The position numbers and the translations under genes were made by a program. Below the pieces are notes generated by a model. That model ran no database searches, had not been told where the DNA came from, and saw only the letters and a program-made list of their open reading frames with translations. From the NCBI GenBank assembly GCA_021372375.1, contig JAJFUN010000089.1:1-38404 (forward strand): a DNA stretch of 38,404 nt. Direction: 5' to 3'. The first letter of the stretch is position 1, and every line of letters starts with the position of its first letter. The stretch is from Pelosinus sp. (GTDB lineage Bacteria; Bacillota; Negativicutes; Propionisporales; Propionisporaceae). Below, one piece after another: positions 31,796 through 38,404 of the stretch.

Positions 31796-32022
31796 GTTTT
31801 TTCTCCTTTGGTTTAATATGTCTTTATTATACATCAATATTTAAATGGTGCAATCAGGACTATTTCCGGGTATTTGGCCGCAATTATATATAATCAAAAG
31901 AATTTGGCCGATGTGCGACCTGTAATAGATCAAACAATTAGCTATGCAGTATGCGCCCAATAACCATCTGCACAGAAAAGGTATATAATGAACATAAGCC
32001 AAAATAAAGGGAGATGTTCATT

Positions 32023-32127
32023 ATGGGAGATAAAAGCCCCAAGAACAAGGAAAAACAGAAAAGAAGAGCAGCCGTAAAAAAGGTGGCAGCAGCACATAAG
32101 CAAGACAAGCCTGCAGAGGAAGCCTGA
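32023..32127 (+). CDS. 34-residue lysine-rich basic microprotein
   Basis: The ATG follows AAAGGGAGATG, and a TATAAT hexamer stands 34 bases upstream (31984-31989). The product begins MGDKSPKNKEKQKRRAAVKK and is strongly basic and probably disordered with an acidic tail (PAEEA). Very short proteins beginning MGDKSPK or MGDRSPK occur widely in bacteria and are uncharacterised. A perfect terminator follows, so this is a self-contained gene. Confidence 0.75.
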   Translation: MGDKSPKNKEKQKRRAAVKKVAAAHKQDKPAEEA

Positions 32128-32161
32128 TAGATTTTTGGGCTAATTAAAATTACATTAGTGG

Positions 32162-32215
32162 AAAAGCAAAAAATCCTGACAAAACTTTAGTGATTTGGCA
32201 GGATTTTTTGCTTTT
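32162..32215 (+). terminator. Terminator after the basic microprotein
   Basis: 17-base perfect arms AAAAGCAAAAAATCCTG (32162-32178) and its complement (32199-32215). Confidence 0.85.
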
Positions 32216-32300
32216 ATAGGAAATAAACTTAAATGACTATTTTTTGGCTGAGGAGCATATAGCGTAGATCAGCATAGAAAGACAAGTGATAGGTGTAAAC

Positions 32301-33032
32301 ATGGTTATAAGATTTTGCAAAGCATTTGTGTGTATTATTGTTTTAAGTCTATCTGCTCAGGGGTTCTACTCTATATATGAGTATGATAATCGGGCGGCGG
32401 CGGAAAAAGTAATAGCGGCTTCAACCCAAACGGTTACTCAGCCTAAACGCAGAGTTATTCCAAAGGACATGCAGGAGCTTATCCTGGTTAACAAGGCGGT
32501 GCGGCTGCTTGCGGAGTATGAGCCGGCTGACTTAACTTTGGTAAGAGGCGTATATTTACGCAATGTAGCAGCAGGGGCATTAGCTAATATGCTGCGTGGG
32601 GCCGAGCAAGCGGGGATAAGTGAAATTGCCGTCGTGAGCGGGTATCGTTCCTATGCGACACAAGCAGCGGTGTATGCCAATAAAATCGCTCGCCTGCGTC
32701 CGGAGTATGGAGATGCAGCCCAAACAGAGGCGGAAAAGCTGGTGGCTCCGCCAGGGTCTAGTGAACATCAGACTGGGCTGGCGGTAGATTTGTCGATTGC
32801 TTCCTTTATGAACCGTGAATATGTGCTGAACTATGATTTTGCTTATACTGACGCTGACCGCTGGCTGATGAAGAATGCCTGGAAGTACGGGTTTATTTTG
32901 CGATATACTGAGGGAAAAGAAGCAAAGACCGGTTTTAGTTACGAGCCTTGGCATTATCGCTATGTCGGAGTAGAGCCTGCCCAAGCTATATATGAGGAGG
33001 GCATTTGCTTAGAGGAATATCTGAGCCAGTAA
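32301..33032 (+). CDS. D-alanyl-D-alanine carboxypeptidase, VanY type (M15B)
   Basis: 243 residues. An N-terminal signal or anchor (CKAFVCIIVLSLSAQGF) sends it outside the membrane. The peptidase domain has SGYRS (113-117), SSEHQTGLAVD (metal His156 and Asp163) and EPWHYRYVG (catalytic Glu215, metal His218), all residues required for zinc carboxypeptidases of this family. They trim the terminal D-alanine from peptidoglycan stem peptides. ATG 32301 is chosen because AGGTG lies seven bases before it; GTG 32286 is possible. No van-type regulators are nearby, so a housekeeping wall role is more likely than glycopeptide resistance. Confidence 0.9.
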   Translation: MVIRFCKAFVCIIVLSLSAQGFYSIYEYDNRAAAEKVIAASTQTVTQPKRRVIPKDMQELILVNKAVRLLAEYEPADLTLVRGVYLRNVAAGALANMLRGAEQAGISEIAVVSGYRSYATQAAVYANKIARLRPEYGDAAQTEAEKLVAPPGSSEHQTGLAVDLSIASFMNREYVLNYDFAYTDADRWLMKNAWKYGFILRYTEGKEAKTGFSYEPWHYRYVGVEPAQAIYEEGICLEEYLSQ

Positions 33033-33047
33033 GAGCATATTAAAAAT

Positions 33048-33065
33048 GCCCCTCCTGCGAGGGGC
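33048..33065. terminator. Hairpin after VanY-like gene
   Basis: GCCCCTC and GAGGGGC around CTGC. An A-run precedes it but no T-run follows on plus, so it would terminate better on minus. Confidence 0.45.
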
Positions 33066-33240
33066 AGCGCAAGCAAATAATTTTGACAAATCAAGATATT
33101 TCCGATTGTTTTACGATATCGTTTATCATATAATAAAAATAATAGTATAAATGGCAAGGCGATAGAGAGAGGCAGTCTCTCTTTTTTCATAAGCGAAGAA
33201 AATAATCTAGGAGACTGTAAAAGGCTGCGGAGGTGAAGGT

Positions 33241-35022
33241 GTGAACACTATTAACATGTATTATGAGGACAAACTGGCTTTTGCGCGATTTGTTGAGCAG
33301 CACTCACATATTTTGTTTTCCCGGTCTTCATCCATCCTTGTGCAGGTTTTTTGCGGTCATAGCGCTCCGAAATATATAAAGGAGCTAGTGGCAGACATTG
33401 CTTTTAGGCTGCCGTCGGCTGCGATTATCGGGGCGACAACTTATGGCGGAATAATGGATGGCCAGGTTAGCGGGTTAAAGACGGTGCTTTCAATTACTGT
33501 CTTTCAGCATGCTGTTATTTGCGGGGCTTGTTTTCCCAAGGGGAATGAGGATGAGTATGATATTGGCAGGCAAATTGCGGCGCTGGGCAGTGAGAAGGCT
33601 AAAGCACTGATTTTGTTTGGCGCTGGCGCTAATATGCGCTTTGAACGTGTCTTAAAGGGAATTGAAGAGGCTAGGCCTGAGCTCATTGTTGCGGGTGGCA
33701 GTGCAGGACATAACGATGAAAATTATCCGGCGTTTGTTTTTTATAGCCAGGAGCTGGTTGAATGCGGCTTTGCTGGCTTGGTTATTGAGGGAGACGACCT
33801 TACGGTTCGTCAGTATTCCCATTTGGGGTGGCAGGCTATTGGTCAGGAAATGCCCATTACCGAGGTAATGGGCAATCGGGTATATACCATTAATGAACGG
33901 CCAGCCTATCAGATATATCAGCATTATCTCGGCATAGATAAAAAGAGCAGGTATTTTAGTGCGATGGAGTTTCCCCTCATTGTTAATCGCAATGGTTTTT
34001 TAATGGCTATAGCGCCGAAGAATTGTAATGAGGATGATTCCATTGACTTTTTTGGGGAAGTTTATCCCGAGGAAAAGGTCAGGCTGGGGTTTGGCAATGC
34101 AGAGATGATTTTGGAAAAGGTAGACGACCTCTGCCAGGAAATTACCAAAAGTGATGTGGAAAGCATCTTTGTATATTCGTGTGAATGCCGGCTTGGTTTT
34201 TTTAGAGATCTAGCTGATATGGAGACACAGCCGCTGCAAAAAATTGCGCCAACCGCAGGCTTTTTTACAACTGGTGAATACTACCATAGCCAAGGGAAAA
34301 ATCAATTATTAAATTCTACGATGACAGTGCTTATGCTGGCAGAGTCTGGGGACGAAAGGATATATTCAGATTTGATTGCTGGCAAGGTGCATGACGCGAA
34401 CTGCGCGTTTGCTTCAGAGAATATTAATGCGAGAAGTACAGAGGCGCTAAAGGCCTTGGCCCATTTAGTCAATACAGTTACCGCTGAATTGGAGGCTGCC
34501 AATCAGGAACTGAATTATGCTGGAATGCATGATTCGCTGACAGGAATCTATAATCGTACCTTTTTTGACCAGACAATGAAACGTCTAGAGCTGGTTGATA
34601 GTTCAGTTGGCATTATTATCTGTGATTTAGATTCTTTAAAGCTGGTTAATGATACGCTTGGCCACAAATCCGGCGACAGAATTATTCGCCAGTTGGCCAG
34701 GATAATGCAGGAGTCTTGCCGTAAAGAAGATATTGTGGCGCGAATCGGCGGCGATGAGTTTGTATTAATCGTGCCGGAAGCGCCGGAAGCAACGATTGCC
34801 GATATTTGCCAGCGTATACAGAGCGGCGTGTTAAAATACAGAGAAAGTGATAGTCTGATTTATGTTTCAGTAGGATTTTCCTACAGAGTAAAAGGCAGCG
34901 TACGGAGTTTGCGCGAGGTTTTTTCCTTAGCTGATAATGCTATGTACCGGTATAAAAAGGCACATAAAGATAAAGTGCAGCAAGAAATTATGCAAAGTAT
35001 TGCGCAAATATCTCTTCCATAA
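33241..35022 (+). CDS. FIST-domain sensor diguanylate cyclase
   Basis: 593 residues. FIST_N (about 30-210) and FIST_C (about 225-370) domains, thought to bind small ligands such as amino acids, are followed by a short coiled linker and a GGDEF domain (about 425-590). The active site is intact, GGDEF at 503-507, with an inhibitory I-site RKED at 494-497 at the canonical five-residue distance. There is no transmembrane helix, so it senses in the cytoplasm and makes c-di-GMP with product inhibition. The GTG start at 33241 follows GGAGGTGA. It is monocistronic and ends at a near-palindromic terminator. Confidence 0.93.
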   Translation: MNTINMYYEDKLAFARFVEQHSHILFSRSSSILVQVFCGHSAPKYIKELVADIAFRLPSAAIIGATTYGGIMDGQVSGLKTVLSITVFQHAVICGACFPKGNEDEYDIGRQIAALGSEKAKALILFGAGANMRFERVLKGIEEARPELIVAGGSAGHNDENYPAFVFYSQELVECGFAGLVIEGDDLTVRQYSHLGWQAIGQEMPITEVMGNRVYTINERPAYQIYQHYLGIDKKSRYFSAMEFPLIVNRNGFLMAIAPKNCNEDDSIDFFGEVYPEEKVRLGFGNAEMILEKVDDLCQEITKSDVESIFVYSCECRLGFFRDLADMETQPLQKIAPTAGFFTTGEYYHSQGKNQLLNSTMTVLMLAESGDERIYSDLIAGKVHDANCAFASENINARSTEALKALAHLVNTVTAELEAANQELNYAGMHDSLTGIYNRTFFDQTMKRLELVDSSVGIIICDLDSLKLVNDTLGHKSGDRIIRQLARIMQESCRKEDIVARIGGDEFVLIVPEAPEATIADICQRIQSGVLKYRESDSLIYVSVGFSYRVKGSVRSLREVFSLADNAMYRYKKAHKDKVQQEIMQSIAQISLP

Positions 35023-35024
35023 AC

Positions 35025-35084
35025 GTAAAAAGCAGGGGGCTGTCGCACTAAGTAAAATTAGTGCAGCAGCCCCCTGCTTTTTAC
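35025..35084. terminator. Bidirectional terminator, GGCTGTCGCACTA family, copy 3
   Basis: 27-base arms (35025-35051 and 35058-35084) match at all but two positions. Core GGGGGCTGTCGCACTAA is shared with copies at 6649 and 18226. It separates the convergent cyclase and chemoreceptor genes. Confidence 0.9.
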
Positions 35085-35112
35085 ATATAAAAGAGTGCAG
35101 CCAACGATTCTT

Positions 35113-37089
35113 TTAAATTTTAAATTGCTTAATTTCCTGCTGCAGCTGCTCCGTAATGGCTACTACCTCTTTTGCCGAGTGGGCGATGGTTTGTACGGTG
35201 GCTGTCTGCTGTTCGGCTGAGGCGGCAATTTCTTCGATCCCCGCCGAGTTTCCTTCGGATATGGCGGCAATGTTGGTAATGATATTGTCTACATTCTGAG
35301 CCTTGCTCTCGATCGAGGCTGCACTATTTTGGACATCCTTGATTTTGGTTACAATTGATGCAACAGAGGTACCAATCGTATTAAAATAATCATTAATTTC
35401 GTTTACTGATTGCTCCTGATTGCTTACGGCAGTAGATGTGGTGTTTATTTCCTGTACGGCCTCTGCCATCATTTGCTGTATTTCGGCAACCAGATTGGTA
35501 ATTTCGCTGCCGGACTGAGCTGATTGTTCGGCAAGTTTTCGAACTTCTTCGGCCACGACGGCAAAGCCTCGTCCTTGCTCGCCGGCGCGGGCGGCCTCGA
35601 TGGCGGCATTTAGGGCCAGCAGGTTGGTTTGTGCAGCAATGCCTGTAATTACTTCAACAATTTGGCCGATTTTTTTAGAATGCTCAGCAAGCAAGGAGAT
35701 TCGTTTGCCGACATTGTCGGAAGCTTGTTTGCTTTCAGCCATCAAATCTTTTTGCCGGGTCATGGCGCTGTCGCCTGAGCTAATCACATTATGTACATCG
35801 TCAGCTAACTTTGCGCAAAGCTCAAAGCTTTTGGTAATGGATTGTATGGAGTTTGTCATTTCATTAATCATAGCCGCTTCTTTTTGGATGGAGGCGGACT
35901 GATCAGTAGTACCTTTGGCCATATCAGAAATGGCCAGGGCAATTTGTTCGGAGGTTTTTCCTGTTTCATTAGCGGAAAGGTGCATTTCGTGTGCAGCTGC
36001 TACGGTGTGATCACTGGAACTACTGATTTTTGTAATTAAACCATGTAAATTAGTACTCATTTTGTTAAATGACGCCGAGAGTTCGGCAATTTCATCTTGC
36101 CCGTTTTGGGTTGCTTGTATTGTTAAATCGCCTTCGGCTACCAGCTGTGCTTTTTCGTTAAGTTCAAGTATCGGCTTAGTCAGGCGTTTGGCAATCAGTA
36201 AAGTAATTCCGATTACAAGTATAATTAAGAAAACAGTTGCCAGACCAAAGAAGAGTTTTAAATTAACCAAAGGTCGATAAACTTCGCTTTCAGGCACTGA
36301 AATCAAAAGTGTCCAGCCTGTCGAAGGAAGCTTATTGTAAAACATTAGGTTAGCCCCATTAAAGTTGTAGGAAATAAAGCCCTTTTCATTGGCGATAACT
36401 TGTTTTAGTACATTTTGAATTGGCTTAAGTTGTTCTACTTCCAGAGCATTTTTTGATAAAACCTCTTTATCAGGATGGGCCAGTACAAGGCCGTTCTTGT
36501 CAAGGAGGGCGGCATAGCCGATACCATGCATATTAATATCTTTTATTTGCGCAACTAGTGTTTTCAAAAGAATATCTTCACTAAGAACGCCGCGTAGGTT
36601 GCCAGATGGTGTTTTTAGCGGCATGACAGCGGAGATGACATACTCATTGGTAGTTCCATCCAAAAAGGGATCAGAAAACGTTAGTTTGTCAGCCTGTATG
36701 CCTGCTTTATACCAAGGACGGGTGCGTGGATCAAAATCAGCAGGAGGATTCCAGCCGCTGCCGTCTATAATTTTGCCGTCTGGTGTGCCAAGATACAAGT
36801 CCGAGATATCTTTATCAGCATTTTTGTAACCCGTAAGCTGAGACATTTGGATATCGGCTTCACCTAATGAAGCATTTAGTGTGCCTGCGGTCATTTGCAG
36901 GCCGTTGCTTTTGCCTACCAGCCAGCCATCAAAGCGATTGACATGAGCGGTTACAGCAGCATCCATTTCGGCTATAATTTTTTCAGTGAAAATGTGATTG
37001 GTGTAAAAATAACCAATGGTTGAGATTAATAATAGTGAGCAAGCGGTTAATAGGGAAAAGATAAGTACTAATTTGGTTCTTAGTTTCAT
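35113..37089 (-). CDS. Methyl-accepting chemotaxis protein with dCache sensor domain
   Basis: 658 residues. TM1 is about 8-28, an external dCache_1 domain covers about 35-275, TM2 about 279-300, HAMP 301-352, and the cytoplasmic signalling hairpin includes the conserved tip [20 protein letters not shown]. The sensor has [11 protein letters not shown] (Arg124, Trp126, Tyr127) and Asp172, close to the amino acid-binding dCache motif, though Phe119 stands where Tyr is usual. ATG 37089 is preferred because AAGGAAGT lies seven bases upstream; GTG 37095 is possible. It implies a chemotaxis system elsewhere in the genome. Confidence 0.94.
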   Translation of the reverse strand: MKLRTKLVLIFSLLTACSLLLISTIGYFYTNHIFTEKIIAEMDAAVTAHVNRFDGWLVGKSNGLQMTAGTLNASLGEADIQMSQLTGYKNADKDISDLYLGTPDGKIIDGSGWNPPADFDPRTRPWYKAGIQADKLTFSDPFLDGTTNEYVISAVMPLKTPSGNLRGVLSEDILLKTLVAQIKDINMHGIGYAALLDKNGLVLAHPDKEVLSKNALEVEQLKPIQNVLKQVIANEKGFISYNFNGANLMFYNKLPSTGWTLLISVPESEVYRPLVNLKLFFGLATVFLIILVIGITLLIAKRLTKPILELNEKAQLVAEGDLTIQATQNGQDEIAELSASFNKMSTNLHGLITKISSSSDHTVAAAHEMHLSANETGKTSEQIALAISDMAKGTTDQSASIQKEAAMINEMTNSIQSITKSFELCAKLADDVHNVISSGDSAMTRQKDLMAESKQASDNVGKRISLLAEHSKKIGQIVEVITGIAAQTNLLALNAAIEAARAGEQGRGFAVVAEEVRKLAEQSAQSGSEITNLVAEIQQMMAEAVQEINTTSTAVSNQEQSVNEINDYFNTIGTSVASIVTKIKDVQNSAASIESKAQNVDNIITNIAAISEGNSAGIEEIAASAEQQTATVQTIAHSAKEVVAITEQLQQEIKQFKI

Positions 37090-37135
37090 AACCACACTTC
37101 CTTTGATTTAATTTGAGCTGCGCTCCTAAAACGAA

Positions 37136-37180
37136 AAGAGGTAGTTCAAAAACAGTTGCCTACTTTTAAACTACCTCTTC
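37136..37180 (-). promoter_or_regulatory. Hairpin in the leader of the chemoreceptor gene
   Basis: AAGAGGTAGTT and AACTACCTCTT (perfect 11 bases) enclose a 22-base loop. On minus it is followed by TTCGTTTTAGG, so it could be an attenuator. No c-di-GMP riboswitch consensus was seen. Confidence 0.4.
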
Positions 37181-37187
37181 ATTGAGG

Positions 37188-37201
37188 ATGCGTTAACGCA
37201 T
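37188..37201. promoter_or_regulatory. 14-base palindrome ATGCGTTAACGCAT (possible operator)
   Basis: A perfect palindrome between the divergent chemoreceptor and addB genes, of the size bound by dimeric repressors. Function inferred. Confidence 0.35.
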
Positions 37202-37226
37202 AATCATTTTTTTACTGTATTCTCTA

Positions 37227-37252
37227 TATTTGGCTAAAATCCTGCAGATTTA
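37227..37252 (-). promoter_or_regulatory. Weak candidate sigma-28 (flagellar) promoter for the chemoreceptor
   Basis: On minus, TAAA (37252-37249), 14 bases, GCCAAATA (37234-37227). The consensus is TAAA-N15-GCCGATAA; match is partial. Confidence 0.25.
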
Positions 37253-37376
37253 TGGTACTTTTTAGTTAATTTTGTTGATGCATCAAATGTATTTTTGCGT
37301 AATGGATATTTTGTAGGATTTTTAAAGCATACTGCCGAACATAACAGCTATATAATGTGGCTGGGAGATAGAGGTT

Positions 37377-38404
37377 ATGGAGCTAAATTTGATAGTGGGC
37401 CCTGCGGGTACGGGGAAAACAAGATTTTGTATGGAAGAAATTCAAGGTCGGCTAAGACAATCCCCTGAGGGGCGGCCGCTCATATTATTATTGCCGGAGC
37501 ATGCGACTTTTCAGATGGAGCGGGAACTTGCAGCTGCTCAAGGTCTAGGCGGGTTTACCCGCGCTTATGTAGTAGGATTTCGCCGTTTGGCGCATAATGT
37601 GTTTGAAGAAGTTGGCGGTGCTGTACGGCCGCATATTACTGAGCTTGGCAAAAGATTGGTGCTAAGCCGTCTGATGCTAGAGCGGCAAAAAGAGCTTTCT
37701 GCGTTTTACCAGGCGGCCGGACAGCGGAATTTTGCTGAAAATTTGTCTGGGATGATTAAGGAATTTAAGACCTATGCCATTAAGCCTGAGCAGATAAAAC
37801 AGGTTCAAAAGGATTTGCCTCCTTCGCCGCTCTTAGATAAGCTGCATGATTTGGGAGTTTTATATGAGGGCTTTGAGTCTTTTTTTGCAGGACGCTATAC
37901 AGATCCGGAAGATTATTTAGATATGCTGGCTGAAAAGATTCCTGAGGCGGCGCTGATACAAGGGGCCGAAGTGTGGATTGACGGATTTTTGTGGTTTAAT
38001 CCGCGTGAACTATTGGTGCTGTCTGAGATACTTAAAACAGCAGCCAAAGTGACGGTGACATTATGTATAGAGTCGCCTGACTCCATAGGGCATCAAAGAG
38101 AAACAGCCTTGTTTCACCGTCAGTGGAAGACTAGAGAGGTCCTTAAAGAAATGGCCAAGAGTCAAGGTGCGCCTTTTAAAGAAGTGGAATTTATCAAAAA
38201 TTGGCGAACCCAAGGCCTTCTTGCGCATATTGCCAAGCAGTTTTTTTCCTTTCCAACTCTTTTGTATCGTGGTCGGTGTGAGGGGCTAAAGGTGGTGGAA
38301 GCCGCCAACAGGCGTCTGGAGGTAGAGGGCATTGCCCGGGACATTTTGGGTTTATTACGGGATAGGGAGTATCGCTGGCGGGATATTGTTATACTGCTCA
38401 GGGA
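37377..38404 (+). CDS. addB: ATP-dependent helicase/nuclease subunit AddB (3' truncated by window edge)
   Basis: The first 342 codons are in the window, open to the last base. The start has Walker A GPAGTGKTRF (8-17). LPEHATFQMERELA, then VGFRRLAHNVFEEVGG, then GAEVWIDGFLWFNPRELLVL are characteristic of AddB/RexB, the partner of AddA in double-strand break resection. The complete protein is about 1150 residues and would end in an iron-sulfur nuclease domain, not visible. TATAAT lies at 37351-37356 and GGGAGATAGAGG precedes the ATG. Divergent from the chemoreceptor. addA probably follows outside the window. Confidence 0.93.
   Translation, partial: MELNLIVGPAGTGKTRFCMEEIQGRLRQSPEGRPLILLLPEHATFQMERELAAAQGLGGFTRAYVVGFRRLAHNVFEEVGGAVRPHITELGKRLVLSRLMLERQKELSAFYQAAGQRNFAENLSGMIKEFKTYAIKPEQIKQVQKDLPPSPLLDKLHDLGVLYEGFESFFAGRYTDPEDYLDMLAEKIPEAALIQGAEVWIDGFLWFNPRELLVLSEILKTAAKVTVTLCIESPDSIGHQRETALFHRQWKTREVLKEMAKSQGAPFKEVEFIKNWRTQGLLAHIAKQFFSFPTLLYRGRCEGLKVVEAANRRLEVEGIARDILGLLRDREYRWRDIVILLR

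Noticed and set aside
32301-33032. Glycopeptide resistance locus around the VanY-type peptidase
   Set aside because: No vanH/A/X or two-component genes nearby; a stand-alone wall peptidase is more likely.
37096-37376. Possible c-di-GMP riboswitch upstream of the chemoreceptor
   Set aside because: Only a simple hairpin and a palindrome are present; the conserved GEMM core was not found.
1-38404. CRISPR array, prophage or insertion sequence
   Set aside because: No spaced direct repeats, phage structural genes, integrase or transposase frames were seen.

Overview
The window looks like chromosomal DNA of an anaerobic, Gram-negative-staining Firmicute of the Negativicutes (Sporomusa/Pelosinus-like). 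This is an inference from the overall protein resemblance, strong GGAGG-type ribosome binding sites, TTG/GTG starts and abundant intergenic palindromes; no 16S rRNA or other diagnostic marker is present. Most of the window is core chromosome, with a few accessory or decayed spots.

Layout: 1-5.3 kb holds the end of a MATE exporter, an FAD dehydrogenase, a GT-C-like membrane protein and an HD-GYP protein with a degenerate GGDEF domain. 5.4-9.5 kb holds a Tat-exported polysaccharide deacetylase, two serine tRNAs with near-consensus promoters, a zinc-ribbon membrane protein, an unknown protein, a 53-residue CxxC/His-rich microprotein and an AI-2E family membrane protein. 9.6-12.4 kb is a minus-strand operon: SDR, CbiZ-type adenosylcobinamide amidohydrolase, and a truncated PaaK-like protein that has lost its nucleotide-binding loop. 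12.5-14.6 kb has a YetF/DUF421 protein between two intergenic repeat elements and an M42 peptidase.

14.7-16.4 kb is the graveyard of a polyol/glycerate catabolic operon. A zinc alcohol dehydrogenase (frameshifted and internally deleted), an aldolase start and a glycerate-kinase C-terminus surround one intact D-2-hydroxyacid dehydrogenase. 16.5-17.5 kb is a chloramphenicol acetyltransferase gene preceded by a consensus promoter, a 45-codon ORF and an intrinsic terminator, a layout that suggests transcription attenuation. Next come YigZ, an orphan branched-chain amino acid binding lipoprotein, and the SbcDC nuclease pair.

24.1-28.6 kb holds a Uma2 nuclease and then an AT-rich, probably transferred, pair: a PLD-nuclease/superfamily 2 helicase/DUF3427 protein coupled to a Nudix gene broken by an in-frame stop at codon 10. 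This is the best candidate for a defence or DNA-repair module. 28.7-31.3 kb is a divergent APC permease/LysR pair with a shared operator-like repeat. The remainder contains a VOC protein, a 34-residue basic microprotein, a VanY-type carboxypeptidase, a FIST-GGDEF diguanylate cyclase, a dCache chemoreceptor and the start of addB.

Signalling genes (HD-GYP, FIST-GGDEF, dCache MCP) suggest a motile cell using c-di-GMP. SbcCD, AddB, the PLD-helicase and Uma2 make the right half rich in DNA-processing genes. Many genes are single-cistron units closed by long, often bidirectional, hairpin terminators. Three of these share the core GGCTGTCGCACTA.
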